Positions 33,377 through 44,053 of a DNA stretch of 64,000 bases are shown piece by piece (position 1 is the first letter of the stretch; each line of letters begins with the position of its first letter). This DNA comes from Symbiodinium kawagutii. Lineage: Eukaryota > Sar > Dinophyceae > Suessiales > Symbiodiniaceae. Position numbers and translations under genes: made by a program. The stretch lies in assembly GCA_009767595.1 (NCBI GenBank), contig VSDK01011317.1:172524-236523 (forward strand). Reading direction: 5' to 3'. A model generated the notes under the pieces. It was not told where the DNA came from. It saw only the letters and a list, made by a program, of their open reading frames with translations, and made no database searches.

Positions 33377-33451
33377 GATTCCTAGTGCACAACCGTTGGC
33401 TGAGGTCGTTGGATCCATGCATGGTGGGTACTTCAAAGCTATGTGATTCCA
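33377..33451 (-). CDS. Putative exon
   Basis: Acceptor TTGGCAG, WNHIALKYPPCMDPTTSANG then CALGI, donor GTCAGA, phase 0 at both ends. Confidence 0.45.
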
Positions 33452-33690
33452 CTGCCAAAAGCGACGAGTTTGCTTACCAGTTTGCTTGCGGGATCGGCAC
33501 CAGCATGGCTATCTTGGGAGTATGAGAGAGTATGAGTATGGATAAACCTTCCATGACAAGAACGCTGCGCTCACTGTCATCGGCTGTTGATCATCATAGT
33601 CCTGTGCCCCAAGTTGATCGTGGGGGGTACCACCAGCTTATGGACATGACACAAACCACACTAATCTGTCCACCAGCCCCAGGTCCCAAC

Positions 33691-33767
33691 TCCAGGTGCT
33701 TCCATGCTCCCCAGTTGTTCCTTGATGTCCGCAATGTTGATGAAATTGCCCGTGTTTGCCACATGGC
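33691..33767 (-). CDS. Putative exon
   Basis: Acceptor GTTGCGAG|G, HVANTGNFINIADIKEQLGS then MEAPG, donor GTTGGG, phase 0 out. Together with 33377 and 33089 it gives a phase-consistent series on the minus strand. Confidence 0.6.
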
Positions 33768-34000
33768 CTCGCAACAGACTTCACATCATCATGAACGATA
33801 GTCATCCACAGGCGTGACACCACAAGTTTGTGAACCATCAACACCAGGAGCATCGCGGGCTCAGCAAAATCATGGAAGCCAAGAGAACGCTTGAACAGAC
33901 ATCAGGACAGGTGTGAACATTCGACCCAATTTTCTAGATAACATCTTTGATGATAGAAAACAGTCTACTTTCAGAATGGTTGATGATCTGAGCGGATCAG

Positions 34001-34075
34001 AATGGATCAGAATGCATCAGAGTGGATCAGAATGGATCAGAATGGATCAGAATGGATCAAAATGGTTGATAGGGA
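34001..34075. repeat. Decamer tandem (GGATCAGAAT)7
   Basis: Seven to eight 10-bp units. Confidence 0.9.
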
Positions 34076-34399
34076 TCAGAAGAAAGCAAAAAAACAATGA
34101 CAATCTGACATTCATCGACAATCCAACTGGGTCAACTGGCTGCCGGTGCTTGAGCCGCGCCTACCACACCTTGGTCGACGCTCCAGTGAAAGGACGTCGG
34201 CAGGTTGGAGGTCTGGTGAGATGAGACGAGCTCGTTCCGCTCCTGCGTCACCATCTCACCATAGGCATGGTGATGTTGGTGGGTGAACCACCCTGGTTGA
34301 ACCACCCCGTTTTTAAAAACATGCGCTTGTCGTAGGGCTATATATTTTTTCCATCGGGGTGGTTCAACTAGTAGTGAATTAACCATTGGTTGATGACTG

Positions 34400-34496
34400 G
34401 TTGGTGGTTGAACCATCCCCATGAAAAATATGCGCAAGTCAAGCAACCATTTGTTAATGATTGGGAACATAAAAAATGTTTGAAACCACCAACCAG
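34400..34496 (+). mobile_element. Family B element, copy B6
   Basis: CTG|GTTGGTGGTTGAACC at the left; GTTTGAAACCACCAACCAG at the right. A related end (GGGGTGGTTCAACTAG) lies just upstream near 34370. Confidence 0.75.
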
Positions 34497-34544
34497 ACAG
34501 GTCCGTGTGTGGCTTCGGGGTGATCTATGCAAATGTGGAATCAC

Positions 34545-34619
34545 CAGCAAAATGCCAAGAATAGCACTGTAAGCCGCCAACAAATTCTGTAAGCGAACAT
34601 CCTGACCTTGCGATTCCAT
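34545..34619 (-). CDS. Putative exon
   Basis: ATG at 34619, MESQGQDVRLQNLLAAYSAI then LGILL, donor GTGATTCC, phase 0. It may be a first coding exon or extend upstream. Confidence 0.45.
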
Positions 34620-35192
34620 TTCGGGACACCCAGGTGACGAACACCTTCACTATGTTCGCCAGGTTCCCCAACTATGTGTTCCTCTCTTTTTTGGATGGTT
34701 GGGAGCACCGCAATTTCAGGAATTCAATACTTGATGGGAGTACAATGGTAAAAATACCTAGGGACAAATCTCATCATCCAGGCACCAGACTCACAAAATA
34801 CGATGTGGCAAATGTATAGCAACAACTAACACGTTTCAACCTTCATTAGCCATCCTTAATCATCCTGATCCACTCCCATTCTTGTCACTACTAAGCGTTC
34901 TTATCAGTCATTCACTAACCCCTTTGATCATAATTAAGAGGCATTAGCCATTAACCATCATCCTTCCCAATTAAGCATCATTGCCATTTGTTCATTCACC
35001 ATCACTAGCCATCATTATCCTTGACTATCCTCAACCAATCATTAGTAGCTATCATCAAAAATCATTTAACCATCACCAACATTCACCAATCATCATCAAG
35101 CATCATCAAGCATTTAACCATCACTAAGCCATCACGAAGCATCCTGTTGAGCCATCCAGCCATCAGCAACAACTCCATAAACGTTAAGCAAC

Positions 35193-35270
35193 CGCTTCGG
35201 CGCATCTCTGCCGTTCGGCCTTGTTCAGCAGCAACAAACCCACAGCTTCAGCTTGAAGGATCTCCTGCAC
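35193..35270 (-). CDS. Putative exon
   Basis: Acceptor CACCGCAG|GTG, VQEILQAEAVGLLLLNKAER then QRCAEA, donor GTTGCT, phase 0 at both ends. Helical, coiled-coil-like. Confidence 0.6.
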
Positions 35271-35394
35271 CTGCGGTGAAAGTTGGGAAGAGCACAATAA
35301 AATCCTAACCTCAAGCTAACTAGTATAGATGAGTGCTTAAACAACTATTATCAATTCATCTAATAATGAACCATCTTGTCATGCTTGGCTATGG

Positions 35395-35486
35395 GGGTTT
35401 ATCAAGTCATAGAGGACCCCCAAATCATCCCTGTTTTGATCATTGCCAGTAGTGAACCAACCATGTTTCGGCTCCCCCATTTTAAG
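35395..35486 (+). mobile_element. Family A element, copy A6
   Basis: GGGGGTTTATCAAGTCATAG at the left, CATTTTAAGAAACCCTC at the right; core CCCCCAAATCATCCC and GAACCAACCATGTTTC. Confidence 0.65.
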
Positions 35487-35592
35487 AAACCCTCATATGG
35501 TTTAATGGTGGTGAATCAGGATTTTGCTATAGATTGGAAAGTGCAACCAACCTCCAACCAACCAACCAAGGCCTTTCCAATGAAACACTCAC

Positions 35593-35687
35593 ATGATTGA
35601 CTGAGGAAGGCCTTGTCAATGGCGCTCTCGAAAGCTTCCTCTCTTTCCTTGTCCCTCCGCTGCTGCACAGCAGCATTGGGATCCATC
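35593..35687 (-). CDS. Putative exon, possible gene start
   Basis: Acceptor AGCTTAG|G directly before ATG, then MDPNAAVQQRRDKEREEAFE and SAIDKAFLSQS, donor GTGAGTGTT (near consensus). Charged and helical. It lies about 700 bp downstream of the TMEM65-like stop on the same strand, so it may be the start of the next gene. Confidence 0.62.
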
Positions 35688-35786
35688 CTAAGCTTCCATC
35701 AAGGACCGTGCTTCAAGTGATGGTTCACCATGGTGAAAATTACCTTCGGCATTGAACCCATTGAGCACTGGAACCATTTCTTCAAT

Positions 35787-35892
35787 TGGTGGTTTCTCAA
35801 GCCATAGGGAACCCATGAAATGGTTGGTTTATTATTGTACATGGTATATTAGCTGGATGATTTGGGGAACCCCTATTTTGAGAAACAACCAA
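35787..35892 (-). mobile_element. Family A element, copy A7 (reverse)
   Basis: TTGGTGGTTTCTCAAGCCAT at the left and CCCTATTTTGAGAAACAACC at the right. Confidence 0.75.
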
Positions 35893-36380
35893 TTATGAGG
35901 ATTTCACAACATGATGATTTCAATGACTACTAGAAGGAACCGGTGGATTCCCTGGAACTTGCAGGTGGCAGTCACCTGCCAACTCATGAACGAGACGAAG
36001 TGATGACACCGAATGTCCGATGTCCGATGACTGCGTTCACCGAAGCCGACCGTCAACCAATGAAGATCATGATTGCTCACAATGATGATCATGACAAATA
36101 AATAATGATATCGACTCATAATTTGCCAGTGGCAGAATGAACAGTAATGGTCAATAATGCCCTAAAAACGACTTGATCCTTCTGTTTTCACGTTGGAAGT
36201 TGAAACCAAAACCTCCACCTTCACTCACTAGGAACGCATACTAATTAATACTCGTTGTTGGCTTGGTGTGAACCATTGGTTCATTGACCACAAACCAAGT
36301 CAGTATCAGTAGCCATGAATTAACCATGCATTTACCATGAACTGACCATCATGAATCCATGTCAACCACTCATTCCGAAA

Positions 36381-36481
36381 CTATGGGATTAGCCAGTTGC
36401 CGTGGCATCGAATCTCAGGCTCCGACACGAGAAGAGGACAGCATCCCAAGATGCATCCAATGGTGATCCCAATGAATTGAC
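36381..36481 (-). CDS. TMEM65-family membrane protein, last exon
   Basis: Acceptor GTGAG|GT, then QFIGITIGCILGCCPLL, the final membrane helix typical of the TMEM65 family (G..IGC.LGM.PL). The frame runs to a TAG at 36381. The usual Met after LG is Cys here. Family proteins are small multi-pass membrane proteins; the human member is known from mitochondria and from cardiac cell contacts. Location in this organism is not shown. Confidence 0.72.
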
Positions 36482-36861
36482 CTCACATCCGAGGTCACCA
36501 GGATCCGGCGCTAGGGACTATGGGAGTCAACCACCATGAGTTCACTGTCATGAGTTGCAGCAATTAATTGGTTCAGTTACTTATAATGGCTCAGGGTTTG
36601 TAATTATGAATTGTCCAAAACCTCTCAGTGGTGATCAGTTTTCATGAGATACCAAGAATCTGGGAGTTTTGGTGGGCCGCGTATCCCAAGTCATCCACCA
36701 GTCTGCTATGATTTGGTTGGGTACTCACCACCTAAAAGCTATGACCAATCAAAATATATCCAACCAAATCCAACCATATCCAACCAACCCAAGTATTTCA
36801 AAGTGACAACCAAAACTGCTGGTACCCAAAGCGGCCACGGCCCAAGCGGATAACCCTACGC

Positions 36862-36922
36862 CTATGTTGCGCCATCGAATGGTCACAGGCAATTCTTGCT
36901 GGGCATCACTCAGCTTAGGCTC
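36862..36922 (-). CDS. TMEM65-family protein, second-last exon
   Basis: Acceptor CACCCAG|GAG, EPKLSDAQQELPVTIRWRNI, ending in phase 1 at a GC donor (GCGTAG) so that G plus GT restores Gly before the final helix. P.LS..Q is the loop found before the last helix in this family. A GT donor 2 nt later would break the phase. Confidence 0.72.
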
Positions 36923-36984
36923 CTGGGTGGAGCTGTCAACACACAAAGTCACTCTGTTTCTGATGACTTTCAGGATTGCTGATA

Positions 36985-37460
36985 ATGTGGCTTAGGATTG
37001 TTTAATGATTGATAAACCTAAGGTACATTACTGGTGATTGCTGATTCTGTTGAAAAATCCTGATGTAGCTTAGGCTTAGCATTCTTAATGATTGATGATT
37101 GTTAAATATCGCGCTCACTATGCATGATATTGTTGGCGAAGCAGAAGTGACTCAGATATGGTTTATTTTTTCACTCGTTGGATGACTTTCTCATTTCAAA
37201 CAATTGCACATGAAACATATCTGCCAATTTTCGCTGGGGAATCTGATTTACGCATGCAGCACATTATCTCCTGGTCAAACTGAGAAAAACTTCCAACTTC
37301 TTACGATGAAGTCAAAAAATAATAATCAACGACAATTATCCATCACATCGGTTGCTTTGACAGGTGTAACTACGGTTCAATGATCACTACGCTAGTCACG
37401 AACTGTTGATACTTGGCTATGGGTCATAACCATCGAAGAAATGATCTGTTGAACATCCCA
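36985..37460. other. Intronic A/T-rich stretch
   Basis: Nothing supported; it lies within the TMEM65-like gene. Confidence 0.45.
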
Positions 37461-37599
37461 AAACCACTCTGGTAGTCCCTAACCTGGCAATGGAAAATCC
37501 TACCATTTTTGGAGGGGAAACCCGCTCGCTTGTCCTTTACCCGGGTGCGTTTCCCAAGTGAAACTCATCTGGTTGAAGTGAAGTGCTTCCCATCATGTC

Positions 37600-37760
37600 A
37601 CGCCTAGAAAACCCGCTTGGAAATCCACGAACAAACGCCCTAGGAAACACCAAGAAACCCCAGGAAACGCATAGCAAACCCTTTGAAACCCTAGGAAACC
37701 TTAAGAAATCCCTAGGAAACGGTAGGAATGCCTATGAAACGCCTAGGAAACCCCAGGGTT
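37600..37760. repeat. Degenerate 10-11-bp repeat (CCTAGGAAAC-like)
   Basis: About 14 loose units such as CCCTAGGAAA, CCCAGGAAAC and CCTATGAAAC. The words resemble the big satellite variants AGAAATCCCT/CCCTAGAAAT. Confidence 0.7.
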
Positions 37761-37798
37761 TTCCAGTGGAAATTCACCCGCCATCACCGTTTCCGCTC

Positions 37799-37868
37799 CT
37801 CGAAGCCCAGCACTTTGGCTTTGGACTCCAGCCATTGGCCCGACCAAATGCCGGCGCCATCACTGATC
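37799..37868 (-). CDS. TMEM65-family protein, third-last exon
   Basis: Acceptor GGCTGAG|G, ISDGAGIWSGQWLESKAKVL then GFE. SD.AGI and the following helix are the conserved core of the family (SD.AG........E). Phase 0 into the next exon requires a GA donor (GAGCGG); GA donors have been described in dinoflagellates. Upstream exons were not identified with confidence. Confidence 0.7.
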
Positions 37869-38343
37869 CTCAGCCGAGCACGGACGTGCAGAGTGATGGC
37901 ATCCTGGAGTTTGGAGTTGACATCATATCCAGAGTGGTAGGATGTAGATTCCTAGTGATCTGCAAATGATATCAGAAAAAATCACCCATCTAAGCTGGAA
38001 TACCATGGCAGCCCCCTGAGATCCACACGTGTTGCCAATGGCAGCCCTGGGCGGTTGAACATTTGACCCATGAATGATTGTTGATTCATGTACTCGACAT
38101 ATTAAGCTGGCATGAACCTTTGGTTAGGTAGATACTCGCCTGAACCATGAACGACTGGTTAGTCAGAGTATTGACATGCAAGATTGGGGGAAGTCCTCAA
38201 CATGTGAGCGACGGATTTTATTTATTGTCTGGCTCAATTAACTGAAAATGACGGGTGTTCCTATCTCGTTCTCCAATCCCGTGCTGGTTTTTCAATGGCT
38301 GACTCGTTCTCCAACGCCGCAACGTTTTTTTCTGGCTGTCATT

Positions 38344-38449
38344 TCACGGATCATCTGAATTTGTTGGGGAATCTGAAGAGCTGGACGATGTGCTACTGTC
38401 TGCTTCATTGATTGATTTGTTCTCGACGCTGTCTTCGTCTCTGCTGTCT
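38344..38449 (-). CDS. Putative acidic terminal exon next to a satellite
   Basis: Directly after TACTGCAG, where the decamer array ends, the minus frame reads DSRDEDSVENKSINEADSST and a Ser-rich end, then TGA at 38344. The exon would follow a satellite-filled intron. Confidence 0.42.
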
Positions 38450-38450
38450 C

Positions 38451-38803
38451 TGCAGTACCTTGTAGTACCTTGTAGTACCTTGTAGTACCTTCTAGTACCT
38501 TGTAGTACCTTGTAGTACCTTGTAGTGCCTTGTAGTACCTTGTAATACCTTGTAGTACCTTGTAGTACCTTGTAATACTTTGCAGTACCTTGTAGTACCT
38601 TGTAGTGCTTTGTAGTACTTTGCTGTACCTTGTAGTACCTTGTAATACCTTGAAATACCTTGTAATACCTTGTAATACCTTGTAATACCTTGCAATACCT
38701 TGCAATACCTTGGAGTACCTTGTAGTACCTTGTAGTACCTTGTAATACCTTGCAATACCTTGTAGTACCTTGTACTATTTTGTAGTACCTTGTAATACCT
38801 TTA
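38451..38803. repeat. Decamer satellite (TAGTACCTTG)n
   Basis: About 35 units with few variants (TAATACCTTG, CAATACCTTG). Minus-strand frames across it are open only because the repeat lacks stops. Confidence 0.96.
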
Positions 38804-39032
38804 GTCTTAATCGTTTTCTATTATGAGCTGCATCTTGGGTGGACCACTGCTCACTCAGACCTACTCTAGACTCGTTCTGTGCTTGATTTGACCTCGTTCT
38901 GGACCTCGTTCTGGGTCACCTACGATTTCAGAATGTGAAGAAAAACCAAGGCACACTTGTCCGACTAACCAATCTCGCTGTCGCTTGGTCAGCTTCGGTA
39001 GGAGTTGCCAACTTGAGATCCGCTCAGCCGGA

Positions 39033-39050
39033 GGCGCGTTTCAACGCGCC
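39033..39050. repeat. Perfect GC-rich hairpin
   Basis: GGCGCGTT, loop TC, AACGCGCC. Stable 8-bp stem in an A/T-rich setting; role unknown. Confidence 0.7.
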
Positions 39051-39757
39051 ACTGCATTGGAAAATGAGTGGCTGGGAACCCTAAACATTTGCGATTCAGG
39101 CTACAAATGCACACATGAAATGATATGAGGATATGATAAGGATACATTACATGAACCACGGAGACTCGTTCTCGAGGTGTTCCTACCTCGTTTTACATGC
39201 GAATTCCGGGTTTTCTAGAAAGCCCCATGGGCACCCGAAGATTAACGAATTCATTTGTAAATAAAAGCTGTTGCTCATGTATAGTAGAATGACATTGGCT
39301 AGTCAGATACTCCCTGACAAATTAACCTGGAAGCCGAAAATCCACAATTTATAGCTGGTCTACCTATTGACACTGGTGATCTCTGCATGAAAATAGCCTA
39401 AGCATGGTTCATACGTCTTATCATGACGGTGGTTAGTGATCGTTAATATGGACGGTTCCACGTGGTGGTGGTGTCCCGACTGAAGACCATCATATTGGAC
39501 AATCTGAGCTTGTCAATCATCATTAAGCGTTAACCAACATAGTCACACTCATCAATCAGCTTGCTTGCTATGGTTGTCCATGGTCAATACTACGGTTGCA
39601 ATCCATGCTTCATAGCAGTAGCTAACTGATATCAACCAATACCAACCCCCATCCACCATGGATACAAGACAGTACCCCCCCAACTTAGAAGTTGGGTAAT
39701 AAGCAACTCAACTCAAGCTATATCTACCATCAGCCCTCATCATCCTGGTGATAAGCT

Positions 39758-39925
39758 CAGGTCTCTGGTGCCCCCGTGCCCCAGATCCACCAGGGTGACC
39801 CGCGGTGAGCCCTCGGAATCATCATGTCGCCGCTGAATCTGAGGTCTCTGCGCTGCCATCGTGCTGAAGTTCAAGGCCACCTCGAAGATGGAGGCCGTCA
39901 GTGGGAGAAGCGCTGATGGTGAATG
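39758..39925 (-). CDS. Putative exon
   Basis: Frame LLPLTASIFEVALNFSTMAA and later GSPRVTLVDLGHGGTRDLS with strongly G/C third positions. Edges not fixed; an internal AG|G (CCGAG|GGC) could split it. Confidence 0.5.
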
Positions 39926-39984
39926 GTGACTCGTGAAGCTTCCGTGTGGTTCATGATGGCCATGGCTCAGCTCACCCTGTAGTC

Positions 39985-40093
39985 CAGGTGCTACCATTGA
40001 TCATCATTAATCAGCTTGTTTTCCCTCTAATATCGTTGGTGAACTTCTCCCCCGTGAAAGTTGGTTGATTAACTGCTTGACCCATAGCCAAAT
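39985..40093 (-). mobile_element. Family C element, copy C3 (partial)
   Basis: Right end AACTGCTTGACCCATAGCCA and core CAGCTTGTTTTCCCTC; the left end is unclear. Confidence 0.45.
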
Positions 40094-40167
40094 AATGGTT
40101 GGTGATGATTGATGGTTGATCAACGATAGTTTGTCGTGGTTGATTGCTATCAGCTGATGGTGATAAT

Positions 40168-40173
40168 GCTGCT

Positions 40174-40225
<52 letters not shown>
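40168..40225. repeat. (CTG)n-(GAT)n microsatellite
   Basis: Two adjacent trinucleotide runs. Confidence 0.95.
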
Positions 40226-40520
40226 CATGATGATGATGATGTTGTTGCTGTTGATGATGATTGGCTTGTTTACCAACTAAAACACATCCTGCTGATTGAT
40301 GATGCTTATTAGGCTATTCAGACTATTCACCTATATGCTGATAACAGTTATTGATGGTGAATAGTCAATACTGACTGTTTAGAATGGTAAAGATGGTTGT
40401 TGATGATGATCGGTTGATAGTCAAAATATGTGGTAGTTGTGGCCTGTGGCTACTGACAATTAAGAATCTCTGATGGTGGTGGTCAATAATGGTTCCCAAT
40501 GGTTAATGATGCTCAATAGC

Positions 40521-40559
40521 CAGGGATGCGCACAGAGCCATTTCTACGGATGTCGAGGA
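40521..40559 (-). CDS. Putative short exon
   Basis: After GCTGAAG the frame reads LDIRRNGSVRIP; it ends at a GC donor (GCTATT) or an internal GTGCGC. Confidence 0.4.
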
Positions 40560-40758
40560 CTTCAGCTTGGAATCATGCCTTGGCCCTCGGAGGCACATCA
40601 AAAGTCTTTTGTTTGGTCAATGACTTGCCAGCTGATGTTACCGATTGACTAATGCTTAATTGCTGGCTGATTAATGGTGATGTCTTAGTTACTGTGGTTT
40701 TCCTATGATTTTTGTCTACAGTTGGTGAATAGTCCTTTACACTCACCATGATCACCAT

Positions 40759-40764
40759 GATCAC

Positions 40765-40814
<50 letters not shown>
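40759..40814. repeat. (ATC)n microsatellite
   Basis: About 18 units, ending 6 bp before the ATG of the next ORF. Confidence 0.95.
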
Positions 40815-40820
40815 CGGTTT

Positions 40821-41030
40821 ATGGATCACAACCATTCAACCCCCATAGCAATGCCTAGCAAAGCAAAAGACCATCTTGATTACCCTGATAGATTCTATAG
40901 ATGTTTCACCAAGGTCCAAGGCCGCCAAGCAGCACAAAGAGTGCTGTCGATGAGGTCCCCGAAAACAATCATCAAAAAATTGTCGAGGAAGCCAAACCTG
41001 CGCATCGCTCATCCCCTTGGCAACAAGTTG
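40821..41030 (+). CDS. Putative first exon of a plus-strand gene
   Basis: ATG at 40821, 70 codons (MDHNHSTPIAMPSKAKDHLD, then RQAAQRVLSMRSPKTIIKKL), donor GTAAGTTC, phase 0. Basic protein. An alternative plus frame (STKSAVDEVPENNHQK) is also open but has poorer codon bias. Confidence 0.5.
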
Positions 41031-41089
41031 GTAAGTTCTACCACCTGAGTCCTATCCTCATCAGATCTTTCCCCTGCTTTTAGTTGGAC

Positions 41090-41217
41090 CTACAAGGTGG
41101 GGCACCCTGGTTATAAGTTGGTTAATAAGCCATTTAACTATAGTTATACCTTCCATCACTCGCAGTTTCCCTAGTTATAAGCCAACTTAGCTAACGTTTA
41201 GGGGGCCCACCTTGTAG
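41090..41217. mobile_element. Family D element, copy D1
   Basis: TACAAGGTGGGGCACCC at the left mirrors GGGGGCCCACCTTGTA at the right; internal TTATAAGTTGGTTAATAAGC is repeated inverted. Confidence 0.8.
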
Positions 41218-41239
41218 ATCAGTCCAAAGTGGGTGCCAT

Positions 41240-41398
41240 GACTGCGGATCCAATTTGGGCAACCCGAATCGGCTGTATGGTGACCCTGAAACATGTTGGC
41301 GGTCAAGTCCTCCAAGAAAACGACCGACCAAGATGAACATCAACGCCAATGCACTACCAACGGAGGCAGCCAGCCAAGTAACCACCCAACTAGTCATA
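41240..41398. other. Coding-like island, strand uncertain
   Basis: Plus frame GNPNRLYGDPETCWRSSPPR and minus frame AASVGSALALMFILVGRFLG are both open. Higher G/C than its surroundings. I cannot choose. Confidence 0.35.
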
Positions 41399-41746
41399 AT
41401 GGGTACCATCATATCCTATGGTTGCTCATGGTTGCTTAATCTAGCTGCCAATTGATGGTGATCCATGTCTATTGAGCATTGTTGATCTACCAACTCAAAC
41501 AACCAATCAACCAAAATCATCCAAATCTGTTCTACCATTGTGGACTATACACCACAACATCATCAAATCTTACTTGCTGAGAGATCTCCTTGTTGGATTG
41601 GGCCAATTCTCTGTATCATTAAATAATCATGCAAACTGTAATCACATTCAAAAACCTGGTTGGCCAATAATCTGTATCACAATCATAATGATCATACTGA
41701 AGCAAATCATATATACCTCGTATCTCTTGGCCACCCTATACTCATC

Positions 41747-41861
41747 TACAAGGTGGGTCCCCAACGACTCATAAGTTGGTTCATAACTAACTTAACATGG
41801 CTTAACTACCAGTTATCGGGGCCATAACCCAACTTATAACTACTGGAGGGCCCACCTTGTA
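41747..41861. mobile_element. Family D element, copy D2
   Basis: TACAAGGTGGGTCCCC at the left and GGGCCCACCTTGTA at the right; abuts element E1. Confidence 0.8.
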
Positions 41862-41862
41862 C

Positions 41863-42078
41863 TACCCTCTGGTAAACTAACCTGACAATGGAAAATCCAC
41901 TATTTATTGGTGTTTTCCGTAGGTAGGTTTCACTATGAAATATGGTGGTTTCTCAAAATAGGGGGCCCAAAAAATGGTTGGTTTATTACTATAAATGACT
42001 AGTAATGGATTATTACTATAAATGGTTGGTTAAAATCCAGCTAGCCAGGTGATGCCAGGTTAGTTTACTGGAGGGTAA
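41863..42078. mobile_element. Family E element with a family A copy inside
   Basis: CCCTCTGGTAAACTAACCTG at the left mirrors CAGGTTAGTTTACTGGAGGG at the right. Confidence 0.75.
41942..42035 (-). mobile_element. Family A element, copy A8 (truncated, nested in E1)
   Basis: Only one end is visible (TGGTGGTTTCTCAAAATAGG); the core AAATGGTTGGTTTATTACTA follows and is partly duplicated. Confidence 0.55.
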
Positions 42079-42166
42079 CCCTTCTCATAGCTCATTATGA
42101 TCACTATTATTATCATTAACCCTTATCATTAGCCATTATGAACATTATTAACCATTATTAGTGTAG

Positions 42167-42188
42167 ATGATCCGCATGCGCGGATCAT
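42167..42188. repeat. Perfect inverted repeat
   Basis: ATGATCCGC, ATGC, GCGGATCAT. Confidence 0.7.
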
Positions 42189-42222
42189 ATCTTCCCAACA
42201 ACTCAACTACCTCCTCACCCAG

Positions 42223-42282
42223 CCCTGGACGCACCCGATAAAGGGCACGGCGGCAGCTTGGAGGCACCTCCAGTGGTGACGG
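42223..42282 (+). CDS. Putative plus-strand exon
   Basis: Acceptor CTCACCCAG, LDAPDKGHGGSLEAPPVVTG, donor GTGATG (phase 1 out). Confidence 0.5.
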
Positions 42283-43144
42283 GTGATGCTAAGCACTCGT
42301 GAAGGTCATGGTGGTTGAATAGTGATTCAATGGTGGTTAATAATAGTGGTTAATAATAGTTGTTAATAGTCAATAGTGGATAATCAATGAAGTTCATGGA
42401 GTTTAATAGTGGTGGGTAATGGTTCTCGTTCACAGTGGTTATTCATAGAGGTAATAGTGGAGAATCTATGATCAACCCCACCAGCGGTGGTTTCAAGGAG
42501 CGTCACTGAATGGTGGCGAATGGTGAGTCAACACTGTTAGGAATCCTCGAGTGAATACGCAAGAAACTCAGAGTGGTGAATCCTATTGCTGGTAACGATG
42601 CACTACTGTGGTAACGATGCACTACTGTGGTGGTCTTTATTGTGCTGATAAACAAGTTCAGTAAAACAAGCGAGTGAAGTCGTGTGGAAACAAGTTGATG
42701 ACGCTGTCAGTGGTTTATGTCTCATCATGTCGTTGATTATAATGATGCGGTTGATAGTATCGTGGATCCTTGTGCACGAAGAACTCACCAGCAAAAAGCA
42801 TCATCCGTGAATGGCAGTGAATGGTATTTGCCTTATATGTTTCTGTTTCTTTTGAATGGCCCCAAGATTGCAGTCTTGGCTCCAGCCCATGATAAAGGTA
42901 TCTATGCATTGTACCTAATCTGCTTTAAGGAAAACATATGAAAAACCATCAGCTAGGAGTTGTTGAACCACTCTTCGTGGTTGTCATCTCCCATCAGTAA
43001 CCATTTTCCATTAACCACTATTGTTGGTAATCGCCCACATTTCACCGCTATATTACCACTATTAACCATACTTAACCATAGAAAATCCCATGGTTTCCCG
43101 ATTATTAACCACTTTAAACCCCTGCATGTTCCAATCTCTCACAG

Positions 43145-43266
43145 CTGCCCGCTGCTCCGCACCTGTACAGCTGTGCTCTGCTGGGCGGTTCCACCACCTC
43201 TTCCACCGCGGACGAAAAGGATTGCTGTCGGGGATGTGCCGGCGCAGCCTGGTGGCGGCTGAAACG
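43145..43266 (+). CDS. Putative plus-strand exon
   Basis: Acceptor CTCTCACAG, frame ARCSAPVQLCSAGRFHHLFH then RGRKGLLSGMCRRSLVAAET, donor GTAAAATC, phase 0 out. Cys/Arg-rich. Other plus frames are open over part of it. Confidence 0.5.
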
Positions 43267-43337
43267 GTAAAATCGTATGAAGTCTTTGAGTTGTTATTGT
43301 TCCACTTTGAAATCAAGTGAAGTTTTTCAGTTGTAGT

Positions 43338-43426
43338 AGTACTTGTAGTTGTAGTTGTAGTTGTAGTTGTAGTTGTAGTTGTAGTTGTAGTTGTAGTTGT
43401 AGTTGTTGTTGTAGTTGTAGTTGTAG

Positions 43427-43470
<44 letters not shown>

Positions 43471-43471
43471 G
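43338..43471. repeat. (TTGTAG)n and (TTG)n microsatellite
   Basis: Hexamer run passing into a trinucleotide run. Confidence 0.95.
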
Positions 43472-43972
43472 CTACCATATTTGAGAACCACAGTTGTGAA
43501 ACCATTGTTTTGTTGCGTCAAACACCATTGAAACTTGAATACAAACAAAATAGATAAGCTATAATAAGGTGGAATATAACCGTTTCAAATGCCAACTCTC
43601 ACCAGCAGCATCAAGTGACAACTCTCACCATCAATCGAGACCAGCGCTGCCTTTCCATGGCAGGGGTGGCCTTGGCGGGCGGTTGAGTGGGGTTGGGGTG
43701 GCTTAGTTGCTTGGCTCTTCCTGCTTGCGGCTGGTTGGCTAGTTGGTTGTCTGGCTGGCTGGTTGGCTCGGCAATGTTGGCTCATTGCTGATGAGAGTTG
43801 ATTCCTGCAATGGCGCTGGTGGTACTGAGAGGTAATGATCGTGGGCAGCAAGTAGCCAACGATAAGTAACTGTTTCATGTAGAGCAGTAGAGCTGTGTGC
43901 ACGGCCGTATCTGCAACGAATCCACCCAGAAGTCATGATTATTTCAAGGCAAAAACACCCATCTCTCCAAAG

Positions 43973-44053
43973 GTACACTATCTGTGTGGATCCGCCAGCA
44001 AGAGAAACAGCAAAAGTGCCAAAGCTGATGATAACAGGGAACTATGCTACAAG
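43973..44053 (+). CDS. Putative plus-strand exon
   Basis: After CTCCAAAG, frame VHYLCGSASKRNSKSAKADD then NRELCYK, donor GTGCACC, phase 0 at both ends. Charged, Ser/Lys-rich. Confidence 0.45.

Noticed and set aside
38292..38755. Minus-strand ORFs with a KVLQGTTRYY repeat
   Set aside because: Stop-free reading of the TAGTACCTTG decamer array.
40007..40815. Poly-His and poly-Met ORFs
   Set aside because: Translations of GAT/ATC microsatellites.
43062..43548. Poly-Thr and poly-Asn ORFs on the minus strand
   Set aside because: Translations of the TTG/TTGTAG microsatellite.
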